64,000 nt of DNA, taken from the NCBI GenBank assembly GCA_030374765.1, contig JARGXX010000138.1, positions 124,001-188,000 on the forward strand, written 5' to 3'. Each line of letters begins with the position of its first letter. The first letter of the stretch is position 1. The notes under the pieces are model-generated. The model was not told the origin of the DNA, made no database searches, and saw only the letters and a program-made list of their open reading frames with translations. Below are positions 54,639-64,000 of this stretch, in pieces. The position numbers and the translations under genes are program-made. Source of the DNA: Agarophyton chilense (Eukaryota > Rhodophyta > Florideophyceae > Gracilariales > Gracilariaceae).

Positions 54639-55009
54639 GGTTGACGTGTCGCGATTTGCGCTCGTCGCACCTGAAACAAAAGGTTGGGCACCAATAGAAG
54701 TTCCGCGCTGTGTCGGATGCCCCCAGACTCTTTGGCAGAGTCTGGTATTCTTTATTATATAGTAGTCTGTGGTGCTCCAGTTCCAGCTCGTGGGTTGCGC
54801 TTCTGGTTTTCCTATGATGCGTGCGCTGCGTAGGTGTCGCTGTCGTCCAGCAGCTGTCTACTTCGAAGTCCTACGCAGTCCAAACGCCCGCATCTCAATC
54901 CAGACTACAGTCTACTCTGGGCTGCAGATGCGCTATTTCATCCCAGTTCCGCAGCACCCTGCTTTGGGATGCACCTACGCATCCCAGGTGTGCTCGTGGG
55001 TGGTCAACA
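54639..55009 (-). repeat. 5' LTR of the chromodomain gypsy element
   Basis: 371 bp. It contains two perfect hairpins: CCAGACTC/GAGTCTGG (54723-54745) and TGGGATGC/GCATCCCA (54965-54986). They may shape RNA 3'-end formation or packaging (inference). Confidence 0.85.
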
Positions 55010-55079
55010 GTAACGTTGGTTTGGACTTGGAGGGAACTGGATTGAAATTGGACTTCCTCATTACACTCTTTTTGATAGC

Positions 55080-55990
55080 GCATCATATCGTCAACGCAAC
55101 AACCGTATTTGAAGGCATACAACCTCTTCCGCGAACAGCAACCTTCGCCGCCAAGAACAATACATCAGCAAGACGAACACCTGCACCAATATGTCAATTC
55201 AGTTTTTCACAAAGAAACTACTCCGGGATAACAACAAGAACTGTCCAATCTATTGTATCACCTCCAAATCGTGGTCCCTTCGCTTCGGACCGCACTTTCG
55301 CTTTCGAAAAGAGCAATTGGACCCAGGAAAAAATCATTGTCTCACTCCCACTCTTTGCCGCTCACTCTACATTTTCTTCTACCTATTGTATCTCGTCTCA
55401 ATAACAGAGACCGGCACGCCATGGCCGTCGCACTTGCTGTGACATAGGCCGGATACCTCATAGCCAATGAAACTATCAATCTGCAATACGAAGATATTGC
55501 ACTTACCGGAGATTCTAGGGTACGACGTTTTGGGAAAGATGTCATCGCCGGCGTAGCGATCAAGAAAGAAAAAACAAGGAAGAACCAGTTTACAATGCTT
55601 CGTGACCTGGATGTCATATTACTCCAGCATTATGTACCACACCACTCTAGCCAGAGTCTTTTTCCACTTTCATAAGCTTCTCATCTTTCAAATATGTGAG
55701 CCGCAACCAAATTTCTCGGAATGCCTGGCCCAATCACACTGCACTCGGCCAGAATTGGTAGTGCTCTGCACGACTTCTGTAATGATGTTGACGCCCGAAC
55801 AATTGCTCTACATGGACGCTGGAGATCTTTAGATTCACTGTCCTACTACTTGGGAAACGGAAGATCCATTCTTCACAGACACACAACCAGCGAAGCAAGC
55901 GACGTACGATTTAACGGTTACGCTGCTTGCGAGCATCGTCTTCTTAACGCTGCAAGGAACCAGTACGCTACTGATTTGAAAGAACTCTAA
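55080..55990 (+). mobile_element. Tyrosine recombinase relic of the DIRS-like family, copy B
   Basis: Plus-strand segments follow the recombinase at 32617-33756 in order: YVNSVFHKETTPG (compare YIQEEFMKDPRPG), NETINLQYEDIALTGDSRV (compare LLWEEIALYGDVRL), LHSARIGSALHDF (HxxR) and LHGRWRSLDSLSYYLGN (Trp and Tyr). It is decayed. Together with the RT relic at 45160-46200 it would give the usual RT-then-YR order, separated by the piggyBac-like relic and the gypsy insertion. Confidence 0.65.
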
Positions 55991-56390
55991 GCTGTTGGAT
56001 GGAATGAACGGAATATGCTGTCTGCGAACGCAAAGGATCTCACTCTTCTTTGGCCAGCGAGGATCTCATTCCTCGATTCCAAGCTCCCCTGGCGCTACCT
56101 CAACTCGACTCACTGATTCCTGGAGAAGCACACATGTCTGAATCTGTCAATAAAGCCCACTTTATTTAGTTATCAACATTTGTTCTGGCACCACTTCCAG
56201 TTTCGTCACGATAATTCCTATTCTTGTGGAAATCTTATTTTTGATTTGGATTCGTTTTATCACTGGAACTATTGCACCCCGTAGACGTATCTGCGTTTGT
56301 GTTCACCAGATACTACTTCAAAAGCGATTGTTCATTCCACGCTTGACGAGTGTGTTATCTTACTGCTACTGCAAGCGGTTCACTACACTT

Positions 56391-57620
56391 TTATCGTCGT
56401 CCTCCAGCTTTTGTTGCCAACATATTTCTGTATCGGCAAATCAATTTTGGTAAGACTCCAGAAAGAATCACATCTTGTTCCCCAATCTTGGGGAATAACG
56501 ATTTAACCTCAAAGCGATCTCTCATTGCAGTCTCCAGCCCAAAATCCGGTACAGAAAACTGCAGTTCTTCAACCATCTCCCGTCCCATCGTCCGGTTAAG
56601 CGTCACACCTAATATGCCGACATATCGATGCTGCTTGTTAGGGTCTCCAAGTAGAATTATATCGATGTCTCGATGGCATCGCTCTTTGTTGCCTATCTGC
56701 TCTGCAGATAGAACATATTCGTTTTCAGAGCTTCCCACGGTGCTTGCACCACCCTCTCCGGCAAAGAGCACATGTGAGTTGCCGAAATTCTCATCAGCCG
56801 AAGGAAACTCTCCGTTCAGTGCCACTTCAGTCTTCCATTTCCCACTCTCTGCATCGTCTTCCACCAGGGAAACAGCTACGTCATTCTTTCCACAGTTTAA
56901 TTGCAGGCCAAATTCATCGGAGCACATATTTTCGATCCCAGTTTTAACCAAGCGTTCGGCCAATTGGATTATAGTCACGACAAACTCACCCCCAAAACGT
57001 CCAGGCAATGCATAGAATTTGTTCTCGACGCCGTGAAAATCAAATCTCTTCCCATCAAACCCAACAAGATGTGGATCATCTCTTCCGCATGGCCTCACAC
57101 GCGAGCCGTACCTATCTGACTTTCACACCACGTTGAATCGGAATTGAACTATCTTTCGCACGACATCTCGACGAACAAGATTGTCGTGCTTCATTTTCCA
57201 CACAGTCTTGCGCTTAGGATTGATACTTTTGTTCACTGTTTTCCGAGCAATGCTGCAGTTTGGTTTTCCAGCCCCACCTTTACAAACATAACCTCGAAAG
57301 AACTTGTCCTTGACTAGACAACTCTTCATAGATTTCGTGCACGCTTAGGCAGCCGTCGCACATTTTCCAGACGCTCTTGCTCCTTGTTTGCAGACTCATG
57401 ATCCGTAATCGGCGCCGGAGATATTCTCGAAGAGACAAAGGCCAAAGAGCAAAGCTGCAAGTATTCGAGTACATATTGAAACCCAGATGTATATAAGACT
57501 CGCAAAGAATGATGAAAGAGGATAAAATACACTTTTGGACGACGAAAACGATATGAAGACTGTGGATTCAATTGGGTTTTGCGACAGTTCGGCCCAGGTT
57601 TTAAGGCGAATCGTTCTCAA
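56391..57620 (-). pseudogene. Secreted VWD-like protein gene, broken by in-frame stops
   Basis: One minus-strand frame carries, in order, a signal-peptide-like helix (RILAALLFGLCLFENISGAD), a Cys-containing segment (SCLVKDKFFRGYVCKGGAGK), the stretch NKSINPKRKTVWKMKHDN, and a VWD/root-cap-like domain starting CGRDDPHLVGFDGKRFDFHG and ending near VKSLFPKIGEQDV. The DPHLVGFDG..FDFHG motif is the family hallmark. Three stops lie in this frame without any frameshift: 57396-57398, 57345-57347 and 57123-57125. No ATG is found before the signal-like helix. The longest intact piece is 56391-57098. It is probably a recent host pseudogene; introns hiding the stops or read-through are less likely. The extracellular role is unknown. 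Confidence 0.6.
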
Positions 57621-59542
57621 TCACATGAAAGCAGAAGTGTCTACTGTTCATGTTGACCCCTAAAGCTGTTGAGTCCCTGCAATGATGTTTACGGTGTGAT
57701 CTAAGGGGAGGTCAAGAAGACAAGCTTGTATCGTGATCTCGCCACTCACAGCAGTACACATCTGATGCAGGCAAGAAAGTGATCCACATACATCCAACCG
57801 AAATGAACGCCTGTCTGAGGAAAGCAGCGGAGCCGTTAGAGTCGATAAACTCGGGGATAAGGAGGGGGGGGGTTGGTTATGTGCTTACCGAAGAACGCAG
57901 GTTCTCCGGGTGTCTGCGGGACAGGCGAAGAGGACTGAGCGCTAGCGTACTGACCCTGGTCAATAGCATACACAGTTTGATGTCGCATAAAACAAATCCT
58001 ACCGATCAAGAGAAAGAACCATGACTATCTCTATCAGAAATAAGTGGAAAAGATGCTGCGTAGACGAATGGGCGTGTCGACAGTCTAGTTCGTAGACGAA
58101 AGGACGTATCGATAGTGTAGTGGTACAAGTCAGCGATATAAGGCTTTTGATAACAGTTAGTGCCGAATGTGTTTTGGCAAGGCCGAATAGGACTCAACGC
58201 ATAATGAAATACTGGGAGGTGTTGGAGCCCGACTGTTTTGGAATGAACGTCGTCGCATTTGCCTTTGAATTGAAGTGAGCGCTTTTTTGTGTTGGATTAC
58301 ACTGCAATCAAAATGACATGCCATGGACATCCACGCTTCAAACAATCAGTAGGTCTGTAAACCAAATACTGCCAAAATACGCAAATAAAAAGCCATATCA
58401 CAATAGCTGAGTTAGATCCAAGAAAGCTTTGCTCGCAGTAAACGAAGTTACGAAATGAATTTGAAATAATCGTATTCAATTAAAGTGGTCTATTTACTGA
58501 AAAACATTTGTTGCTTTTGAAAATTCTGACAAAAATCAACCATTTGTTTCGCAAAAAATTATGTAACAGTTGATCCACAAATTGATATCCACATGCGATA
58601 ACTCTTGGCTTGGAGAAGACCGCTCTTGTTAGCGGCGCGACCAGACGTGCCGCCGTCATTGAGGCGATCGCCCTGCTGATATCTCTTATTTGGGCATCCC
58701 TTAGCGCCGCATCTGCGCTTGCATCAAGGTTCTTCGCAGTTGTTGTGTCTGGATCTGTGTCTTTGTCCGCTACTGCTGCTTTTCTATGTACGGTACAAAG
58801 TGGCGTCGTATTCTATCTGCAACTTGCCCATTGTGCGCTGCTTTCTATCAAGGACGTTTGCATATGCCGTTCTATGTTCTGACGCCCTGATTTGGCCTTT
58901 TACGTTGTAATCTTGTGCACGCAGTTCATCATGTCTTTCTAAAGAGCGCTCGCCATTTACTAACCCTTCAGCTTTGCATGGAAATCATGGCATGCTAAAG
59001 AGCACAGCATGCCAAAAGGCAAAAATTCCGATGTGACCTCCCTCCATTACGATTTCCAAACATGCTAATACGCACAGCTTGGTTGTAATATGCGACTCTT
59101 TCAGACACACCTGCACAACTCTAAGACCACTCGCTCCCTTTCTGTGCGCGCAACTGATTACGATTCTTTCGTCCGACACAGAGCGCATCAATCAGAGGAC
59201 ATAAGCACTTGTGAAGGAACAAAGCTATTGAGCGATGGTACCAAATAATGCGTCTTGGCTCTCAATCACAACGTTCTTTCCTTAACTACAGACAAGGGCA
59301 TGCCTTCCTTGGCTTCGCGATACACCAACAGTCTTCACTATCATATATAATGTTATCAAGCGTAGCAGGATTAGAGTGCATTGTGGAGCAGTATAAAGCC
59401 TACCTTATTGCATACCTCGAAATCCTCCTCATCGGACATTCCACTCACATAATATGTCCCAAATCGCTGAAAAAATGTCGTCTCGGACACTTTCAGACGC
59501 GGTCGCTTCAAGCATCGTGATGAAAACAGTCGCATTCACCGC
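57621..59542. other. Mostly non-coding stretch
   Basis: 57640-58480 holds no supported gene; a run of G lies at about 57865. A minus-strand open frame at 58480-58812 is listed separately. 58900-59540 has short frames only. Confidence 0.35.
58480..58812 (-). pseudogene. Open frame without start codon, possible exon or gene fragment
   Basis: About 110 codons are open on the minus strand with a natural soluble composition: KAAVADKDTDPDTTTAKNLD, then SADAALRDAQIRDISRAIAS, which would form an Asp/Ala-rich linker and an amphipathic helix. There is no Met near the start. It may be the C-terminal part of a transposon accessory protein or an exon. The plus-strand hydrophobic frame here is its shadow. 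Confidence 0.25.
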
Positions 59543-60036
59543 GTGATCCCTCATTCAATTCTAGCCATGGGGAGACCATCTCGAACTGCTCCGAATAAGC
59601 CGGAGAAGGACCATTACTTCGAACAGAAAAAGATTTTCTGTATATATAATTCTCTACGTTTAGCATTGCATCTTCTGAGTAGCACGAAGGCATTCCAGGC
59701 AGATGGCCCTCTTCTCAAAAAACTCCTCAAAGCATCGTCAGAATCAGGATTTAAATCTAATTCTTTGACACCAACCTCTCTTAAGGCGATATCTGATCTT
59801 ATATTAGATAAAGTTACTCTATGTACGCGACCCGCATTGGAAACTATCGATATTTTTATCTCTTCTATCACTGGCGTACCATGAATTCTTCCGTCGTATT
59901 CACAATGGCGTTGGCACAAGTCACACTGATGTAAATTTGATATTCTACAGTATCGTTCATACAATCGTGGTTTTCTAGTAGAAGCTTCAGCAGTGAAAAA
60001 CGTGGAACCTGGTAGTCGGTGGAAGTTAACCCACAA
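59543..60036. other. Region open on both strands, coding strand undecided
   Basis: A plus-strand frame (59543-59884, 113 aa) and a minus-strand frame (59614-60036, 140 aa with CDLCQRHC) overlap. Both look protein-like and neither matches a family that I know. Only one can be real. Confidence 0.3.
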
Positions 60037-60336
60037 GATTCGTCTTTGTTACCTCTAAAACGTTCTTAATTCATTTGACTAGTGCTCTTTCACCTTGGAA
60101 ATGCTCTAGAACTTGTCCAAACTGAATATGTGTCATGCCGTATTGGAAAGCGGCGTAGTGGTCAAGGCCCTTCGTAAGATAATCTGTTACTGCATTTCGA
60201 TTTCTCTGACTTTTACTGTGACTTCCGCTCTAGCGGATGTGCGTGTTACATAAGACTGCTTAAGGCTTTCGGACACCGGCTTGGAGATGAGCGAATGACA
60301 AACAAGGTGTTATTCGATGGAAAAGGACCTTGACAA
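60037..60336. other. Spacer, nothing recognised
   Basis: No frame, repeat or RNA gene was recognised. Confidence 0.4.
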
Positions 60337-60606
60337 TTGGCAGAAAAAAACACCCTGGACGATCAGTATGGCGAGTGGAAGTCGATTATAGAAACTGCCT
60401 TTTCTTCGGAGACTCTGACCGATTTCATAACTCGGGAAGCGCACAACTTGAACCGTGTCGCCGCCAATGCACATGGAGATGTGCTGCTTTACGTGGATAT
60501 TGAAGACCCATGGCGCTGGCCGAGGGATCTCGTTATTCGCTTGAAGACATATCAAGAGATCATGAAGGAAACTTTACAAGGTTATCATATTGAGAATCCA
60601 GTTTGA
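60337..60606 (+). pseudogene. Protein fragment of unknown family, 89 codons
   Basis: The frame reads LAEKNTLDDQYGEWKSIIET, then an acidic helical part ending YQEIMKETLQGYHIENPV. It starts at TTG without an ATG, and protein-like sequence continues in the same frame after the stop to about 60730, so it is probably part of a decayed gene. Confidence 0.25.
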
Positions 60607-60939
60607 TTTAAATTCTGTGGGCCGAAGAGCAAAAAGTATTCGAAACCTGTCGACAAAGCTCGCACTGACACTATGTCTGCTTTTAGCGAGCTGTTCATCG
60701 TGGAAGATTTTGAAGATTCGACGTCCAAGTGAAAAACGTTTAATGCCGCAATCGTGAAACACTCCACATGTGGTGGGAAAAACGACAACGGTAGTCTCCG
60801 ACGGATTAATCCAATTCACGAGGCTTCGGTGTGAGCAGCATCTAGATCATTTATCAAGAGTTCTTGCTGCGAAGTCTACGTAAAGATGAAGCTTTCGATC
60901 TATAAACGATTTCCGTAAAGCTACAAGCTGCTCCTTGAA

Positions 60940-62255
60940 TTAAATAACCTCCGTGTGGGCGTTGGGATACGAATGAAGGTGGTCTCGAGCAGCTGCAATG
61001 GGTCGAAACTCCACCTCGGGGCGAAGGCTCTTCCGCTCATGGTAGAGTCTTTGCGACGTTTTGCGTTTCTGTAATACTTCATTTTCTATTGAATAAAGAC
61101 GAGATTTGTAGTTACCATAGAAATTAACAAGCTCGGCGCGGAGAGGATGGAATTTCACGTGTTTGTTTTTCACACTAAAAGCCAGGTGAAAAAATTAGTC
61201 CTAGTGTTCCTCTTTCAGGCATTATTTCGACGAAAAGACTGACCACAAAGAACAACAACGCCAGAAAACGTTCTCGGCGATGATTCTGTCACTAAAAATA
61301 TCTTGATTGTTGCCTCGTTCTTGCGCAGTTAAATTACCACTTCGGGGTTTTCTGGGGTGAATTGCTCGTACCATTTCAATTGTCCCCCGATGACCTCTAT
61401 CTAGAAGAATTGCCCAGCTATGAGGGTATGTTTTAGAGCGTAGCACTTCATCCAAAATTTTGTTTTCCTGATCTAATTTTTCAACGCATTTCTGTGATGC
61501 TCCATGTTTTTGGAAAAATTATCAATATCCGCAAGTGACCCAGGCACATTTTTTGTGCAATTCGTAGCCAATCCATTTGGTAGAACACTAACTTAAACCT
61601 TGAAGCTGTACAGTTTGTGTATGCCACTGTAGTATAATTTCGGTTCCTGTAGATTCCCGGAAGGCCTATTCGTTTGTTGAAAAGTAACATTAATAGCATA
61701 AAGAGAGTACGGGTAAATTTTAAATCGCTAATTTTTCTCATTCAAAAGTTCGATAGTATACTCCTTCGTCAATTCATCAACAAAAAGTCCATAAAAATTG
61801 TCTGAACTTTTTTTAACGAACAATATAATAATTTTTTCAAAAGTAGGACCCTTTATCCCAAACATTGCCTACATATAGACTAATTGACCGGTATGTATTT
61901 GAACTGACAATTTCAAAACGAAAACATCTTTTTCCCCATAATTACATTTTTTACGTCGTCGAATATTCCAATTTTTGTTATTGTGTGTGATGGGAAATCC
62001 AAAATTTTGTTGGAATTCAAAACCAGTAAAAGTGGTCATAGTTAAAATTCTTTGATTATTACCGTTGTTTTAAAATGAATCAAACAATGGAGAAGCGATT
62101 TGTCCTTCATCATCAGTTCTCTCTGCAGTTTTGTACTTTTCAATTTCAGCACTTTGCTCGGCTGCCTTGTCAGCTAGCATTCGCAAAGCAGCAGTAGTCT
62201 CATCGAGAGTCAGTACCATGATGAAGCGAAAGCAAAGATGTCTTGAGACCGGCAT
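60940..62255 (-). pseudogene. DDE_Tnp_4 (Harbinger-like) transposase relic, second family
   Basis: The minus strand starts with a coiled-coil-like N-terminus (MVLTLDETTAALRMLADKAA, from about 62219). After a badly decayed stretch come core pieces: GLPGIYRNRNYTTVAYTNCT near 61595-61655, VPGSLADI near 61530 (second Asp region), WAILLDRGHRGTIEMVRAIH at about 61365-61415, RIIAENVFWRCCSLW near 61240-61280 (Glu), and a tail with KHVKFHPLRAE near 61130-61165. The order and spacing fit DDE_Tnp_4 transposases. Asn stands where the first Asp is expected (YTNCT), with many stops and frame changes. It differs clearly from the PIF copy at 5446-6897. Confidence 0.55.
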
Positions 62256-63190
62256 ATCTAAAAAAGACTTGCTGTTTTTTTTAATTACTGTGTCTTTTTT
62301 AAGGGTTTAGAGTGCTTTGATAACGATGCATTTGGCGCCATTTTTTGAATATCTGTTGAACACATGTTTAGCTTATTTACTTTTTGTTTTTTAGAAATGC
62401 TTAGATAACCGTTTTGCGACAGCCTTTTTTCTAACAACAATGCATCACTTTCCCTTTGTTGTGATCTGCTTACTTGGAAGTAAAGAACTGACAGAAAGTG
62501 TAGTATTCTACTACTGTTGGAATGGCGATGGAATTTTTTTTGTCTAACTACGATGATACTCATAGGTGAGTGCAACGGCTGGGATGAAGTTATGAAGCGG
62601 CATCCCGCAGATAGCCAGCGAGGTGGTATGTTACAAGTGGGACCTCGTTCTGCAACGGCGCATCCGATTCGACCCTTTGTAAGGAAATACCGGATTGACA
62701 ACGGCGTATATAATGGGTAGCCACGTGGCAACCAAGGCTACCCTTCGTAGGGGGAAGCCCATTTAGAGCTAGTTACCCCGTACTGTAGAGTGATTAATTG
62801 GCTAACCAAGTTTATATCTAGATATCATTATGTGCGGCGCTCACCCCTGTGCCCAGTATAAATGGTACAGAGTGGAGCGCCGACTCAAAAGAAAAGGTGA
62901 CTACAACGGGTTTACAAACTATCTTGTTACTTTTTCAGGAATCCTTAACAGGAGATCCAGACTAGCTACAACAAGAAGTTGTACGTTCCATAGTACTAAC
63001 AACCCTCATTGGCGAGTGGGGCCTTACAACCCCCATTTAAGCTCGCTAGTGTTGTGCTCTACCACATATTCACCTTAGCGGCAAGCACCCATTCGGCAGT
63101 CCCGAACACTGTCGCAGGTGTCTGCTCTCTCCGTTAGAGAGGATAGTACCAGTGGTCTTCCGACTTAGAAACACAATGGTTGGCTACTCC
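62256..63190. other. Unassigned; possible target element of the right-edge insertion
   Basis: A minus-strand frame at 62285-62731 has no recognised domain. 62713-63190 is non-coding, begins gggtagcca and ends with tggctactcc, a short inverted match, so it may be an LTR or other repeat that was hit by the element at 63191. Confidence 0.3.
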
Positions 63191-63372
63191 TGTGGAGCAA
63201 AACCCGGCGACGGGAAGTGCTCTCAAGGTGTTCGAAGCCCTGCTCCCTGGTGGAGGCAGACTCAGAGACAGAGCCCTCCGTTCCAACCGTAGTGTGGGGT
63301 GTAACTTTCACGGGGATTCCGGCAGTACTGACGGAGGTGAGGGGTAGAAACCGTTGGATCGAGAATGGGTAT
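63191..63372 (+). mobile_element. First 182 bp of a forward copy of the 914-bp element
   Basis: Closely matches the start of the element at 48527 (TGTGGAGCAAAACCCGGCGA), then stops at 63372 in the middle of the element. Confidence 0.75.
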
Positions 63373-64000
63373 TGTAGAGAAACGCCCATTTAGGAGATAC
63401 TTGAAGATGCAACTCATAGAATGAGGATTGAACCCTCCGAGGGTTATGATTATGATCCCCTCTAAGGAGTGCTGAGGTGGCACTGTTTTCTGGTTATATT
63501 TCGCCTATAAGGGAAAATTCGGATGGCCCATGGTTGGATTGGCCCCGTGATACACGTGGCTTAATTTTGGCACCGAATTTCGGATATTTGTTAGAACGTT
63601 GGATTTTTGGGCCCTGGCAGTGGGATCTCCACGTGTATGGCCCTGAACAGGTGTGCACTACTGTAGGGTTTAGTTAGTGGGCCCTACTTAGGGAGGCGAG
63701 ATCTGACAGTCCGAGCTCAGAGTAAATGGTAACCAAGGTTGGTCTTTCATACCTTTAGAGGTTCTTCGTCGCCATCGTTTCGGCCTTACAACCCGGAACG
63801 GGCTCTGGTTAGCAACGCCTGCGTAAGGACACGACTCCACTTGGAGAGTGCCCACGTTTGGGTTCCGTGCAACCATCCCCTTTGGGACCGCTCAGACGAC
63901 CTGCGTGCACGATACCCCGTGGGGGTTCTGCTTACTTGTTGCGTGCTTTTTGTGTTTCCTTTCGAGGACAGGTTTTCGCCCCTGTATTGGGTTTCTTTTG
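63373..64000 (-). mobile_element. Inverted copy of the 914-bp element inserted into the forward copy, cut by the window edge
   Basis: Starts TGTAGAGAAACGCCC, the reverse complement of the end of the element at 49440, and follows its sequence backward to the window end, which corresponds to about 48820. The remaining 290 bp or so of the inverted copy and the rest of the forward copy should lie beyond the window. Confidence 0.75.

Larger units (their letters stand above)
48307..55009 (-). mobile_element. Chromodomain Ty3/gypsy retrotransposon with both LTRs and target duplication GTAAC
   Basis: The minus-strand element is bounded by 371-bp LTRs (right 54639-55009; left 48307-48526 plus 49446-49596) and the direct repeat GTAAC (48302-48306, 55010-55014). 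LTR ends are TGTTGAC...GTCAACA. Parts in order: Gag (54.6-53.7 kb, knuckle-like CLNKKCGKKHRIRDC), protease (IGDSGADCSAI, about 53.6 kb), RT (about 52.9-52.1 kb; FANIDFCHGYWQFAL, WIDEFLLHA), RNase H (about 52.1-51.2 kb), integrase (51.2-50.2 kb) and a chromodomain (about 49.85-49.7 kb; LVVEEFQDIR, LVKWKGFEDNETDWV). A polypurine-like AGGGGGAC lies before the 3' LTR. LTRs are about 96% identical, so it is fairly young. There are a few breaks. Confidence 0.9.

Noticed and set aside
58610-58882. Plus-strand hydrophobic 90-aa frame that looks like a membrane protein
   Set aside because: The opposite strand reads as a natural soluble protein; the hydrophobicity is typical of an antisense shadow.
62285-62731. 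148-aa minus-strand frame as a gene
   Set aside because: No recognisable domain, mixed composition, and it lies between two relics; kept only as unassigned sequence.

Overview
This is nuclear DNA of a photosynthetic eukaryote. A repeat-rich red alga (Florideophyceae, Chondrus-like) fits best. The evidence is a nuclear gene for a plastid-targeted high-light-inducible (HLIP/one-helix) protein, single-exon host genes with short spacers, secreted Cys-rich and VWD-like proteins without recognisable animal or plant partners, and a dense mixture of Ty3/gypsy, Ty1/copia, tyrosine-recombinase (DIRS-like) and several DNA-transposon families. The species call is inference; no rRNA or organelle marker is present.

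Layout. 0-5.3 kb is a stack of minus-strand retroelement pieces: an LTR element (gag and 5' LTR) beside a DIRS-like fragment, then an older gag copy. 5.4-7.7 kb is a decayed two-gene PIF/Harbinger transposon. 8.8-18.6 kb is a host gene island, all on the minus strand: an unknown membrane/secreted protein (8839-10125), the HLIP (14622-15002) and a secreted Cys-rich protein (16998-18569), with AT-rich spacers. 20.9-25.9 kb is a young Ty1/copia element with apparently identical 285-bp LTRs and a target duplication. 26.8-27.3 kb is a bZIP transcription factor gene. 28.9-34.1 kb is a DIRS-like region in which the recombinase lies upstream of gag. 34.5-39.6 kb holds a tRNA-Asp-like relic, a pogo-like relic, a Tc1/mariner copy with Sleeping Beauty-type double repeats at its ends, and an unknown ORF. 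39.7-44.1 kb is a plus-strand Ty3/gypsy copy. 45.2-48.2 kb holds DIRS-like and piggyBac-like relics. 48.3-55.0 kb is a minus-strand chromodomain Ty3/gypsy element with target duplication GTAAC; one of its LTRs carries a 914-bp solo-LTR-like insertion. 55.1-56.0 kb is a recombinase relic. 56.4-57.6 kb is a host VWD-like pseudogene. 58-62.3 kb is mostly relics, including a second DDE_Tnp_4 transposase. The right edge (63191-64000) is a copy of the 914-bp element interrupted by an inverted copy of itself.

How it fits together. The host genes seen (light-stress protein, bZIP regulator, secreted or wall-type proteins) are not an operon or an evident cluster; they are islands between transposon blocks. 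The order of insertion can be read from nesting: the 914-bp element is younger than the gypsy LTR it sits in, and the copia copy, with apparently identical LTRs, is among the youngest insertions. The least explained items are the YR-gag-RT-RH order of the DIRS-like region, the Tudor-like module in the copia polyprotein, and the secreted protein with three Cys-rich repeats and an unassigned C-terminal domain.
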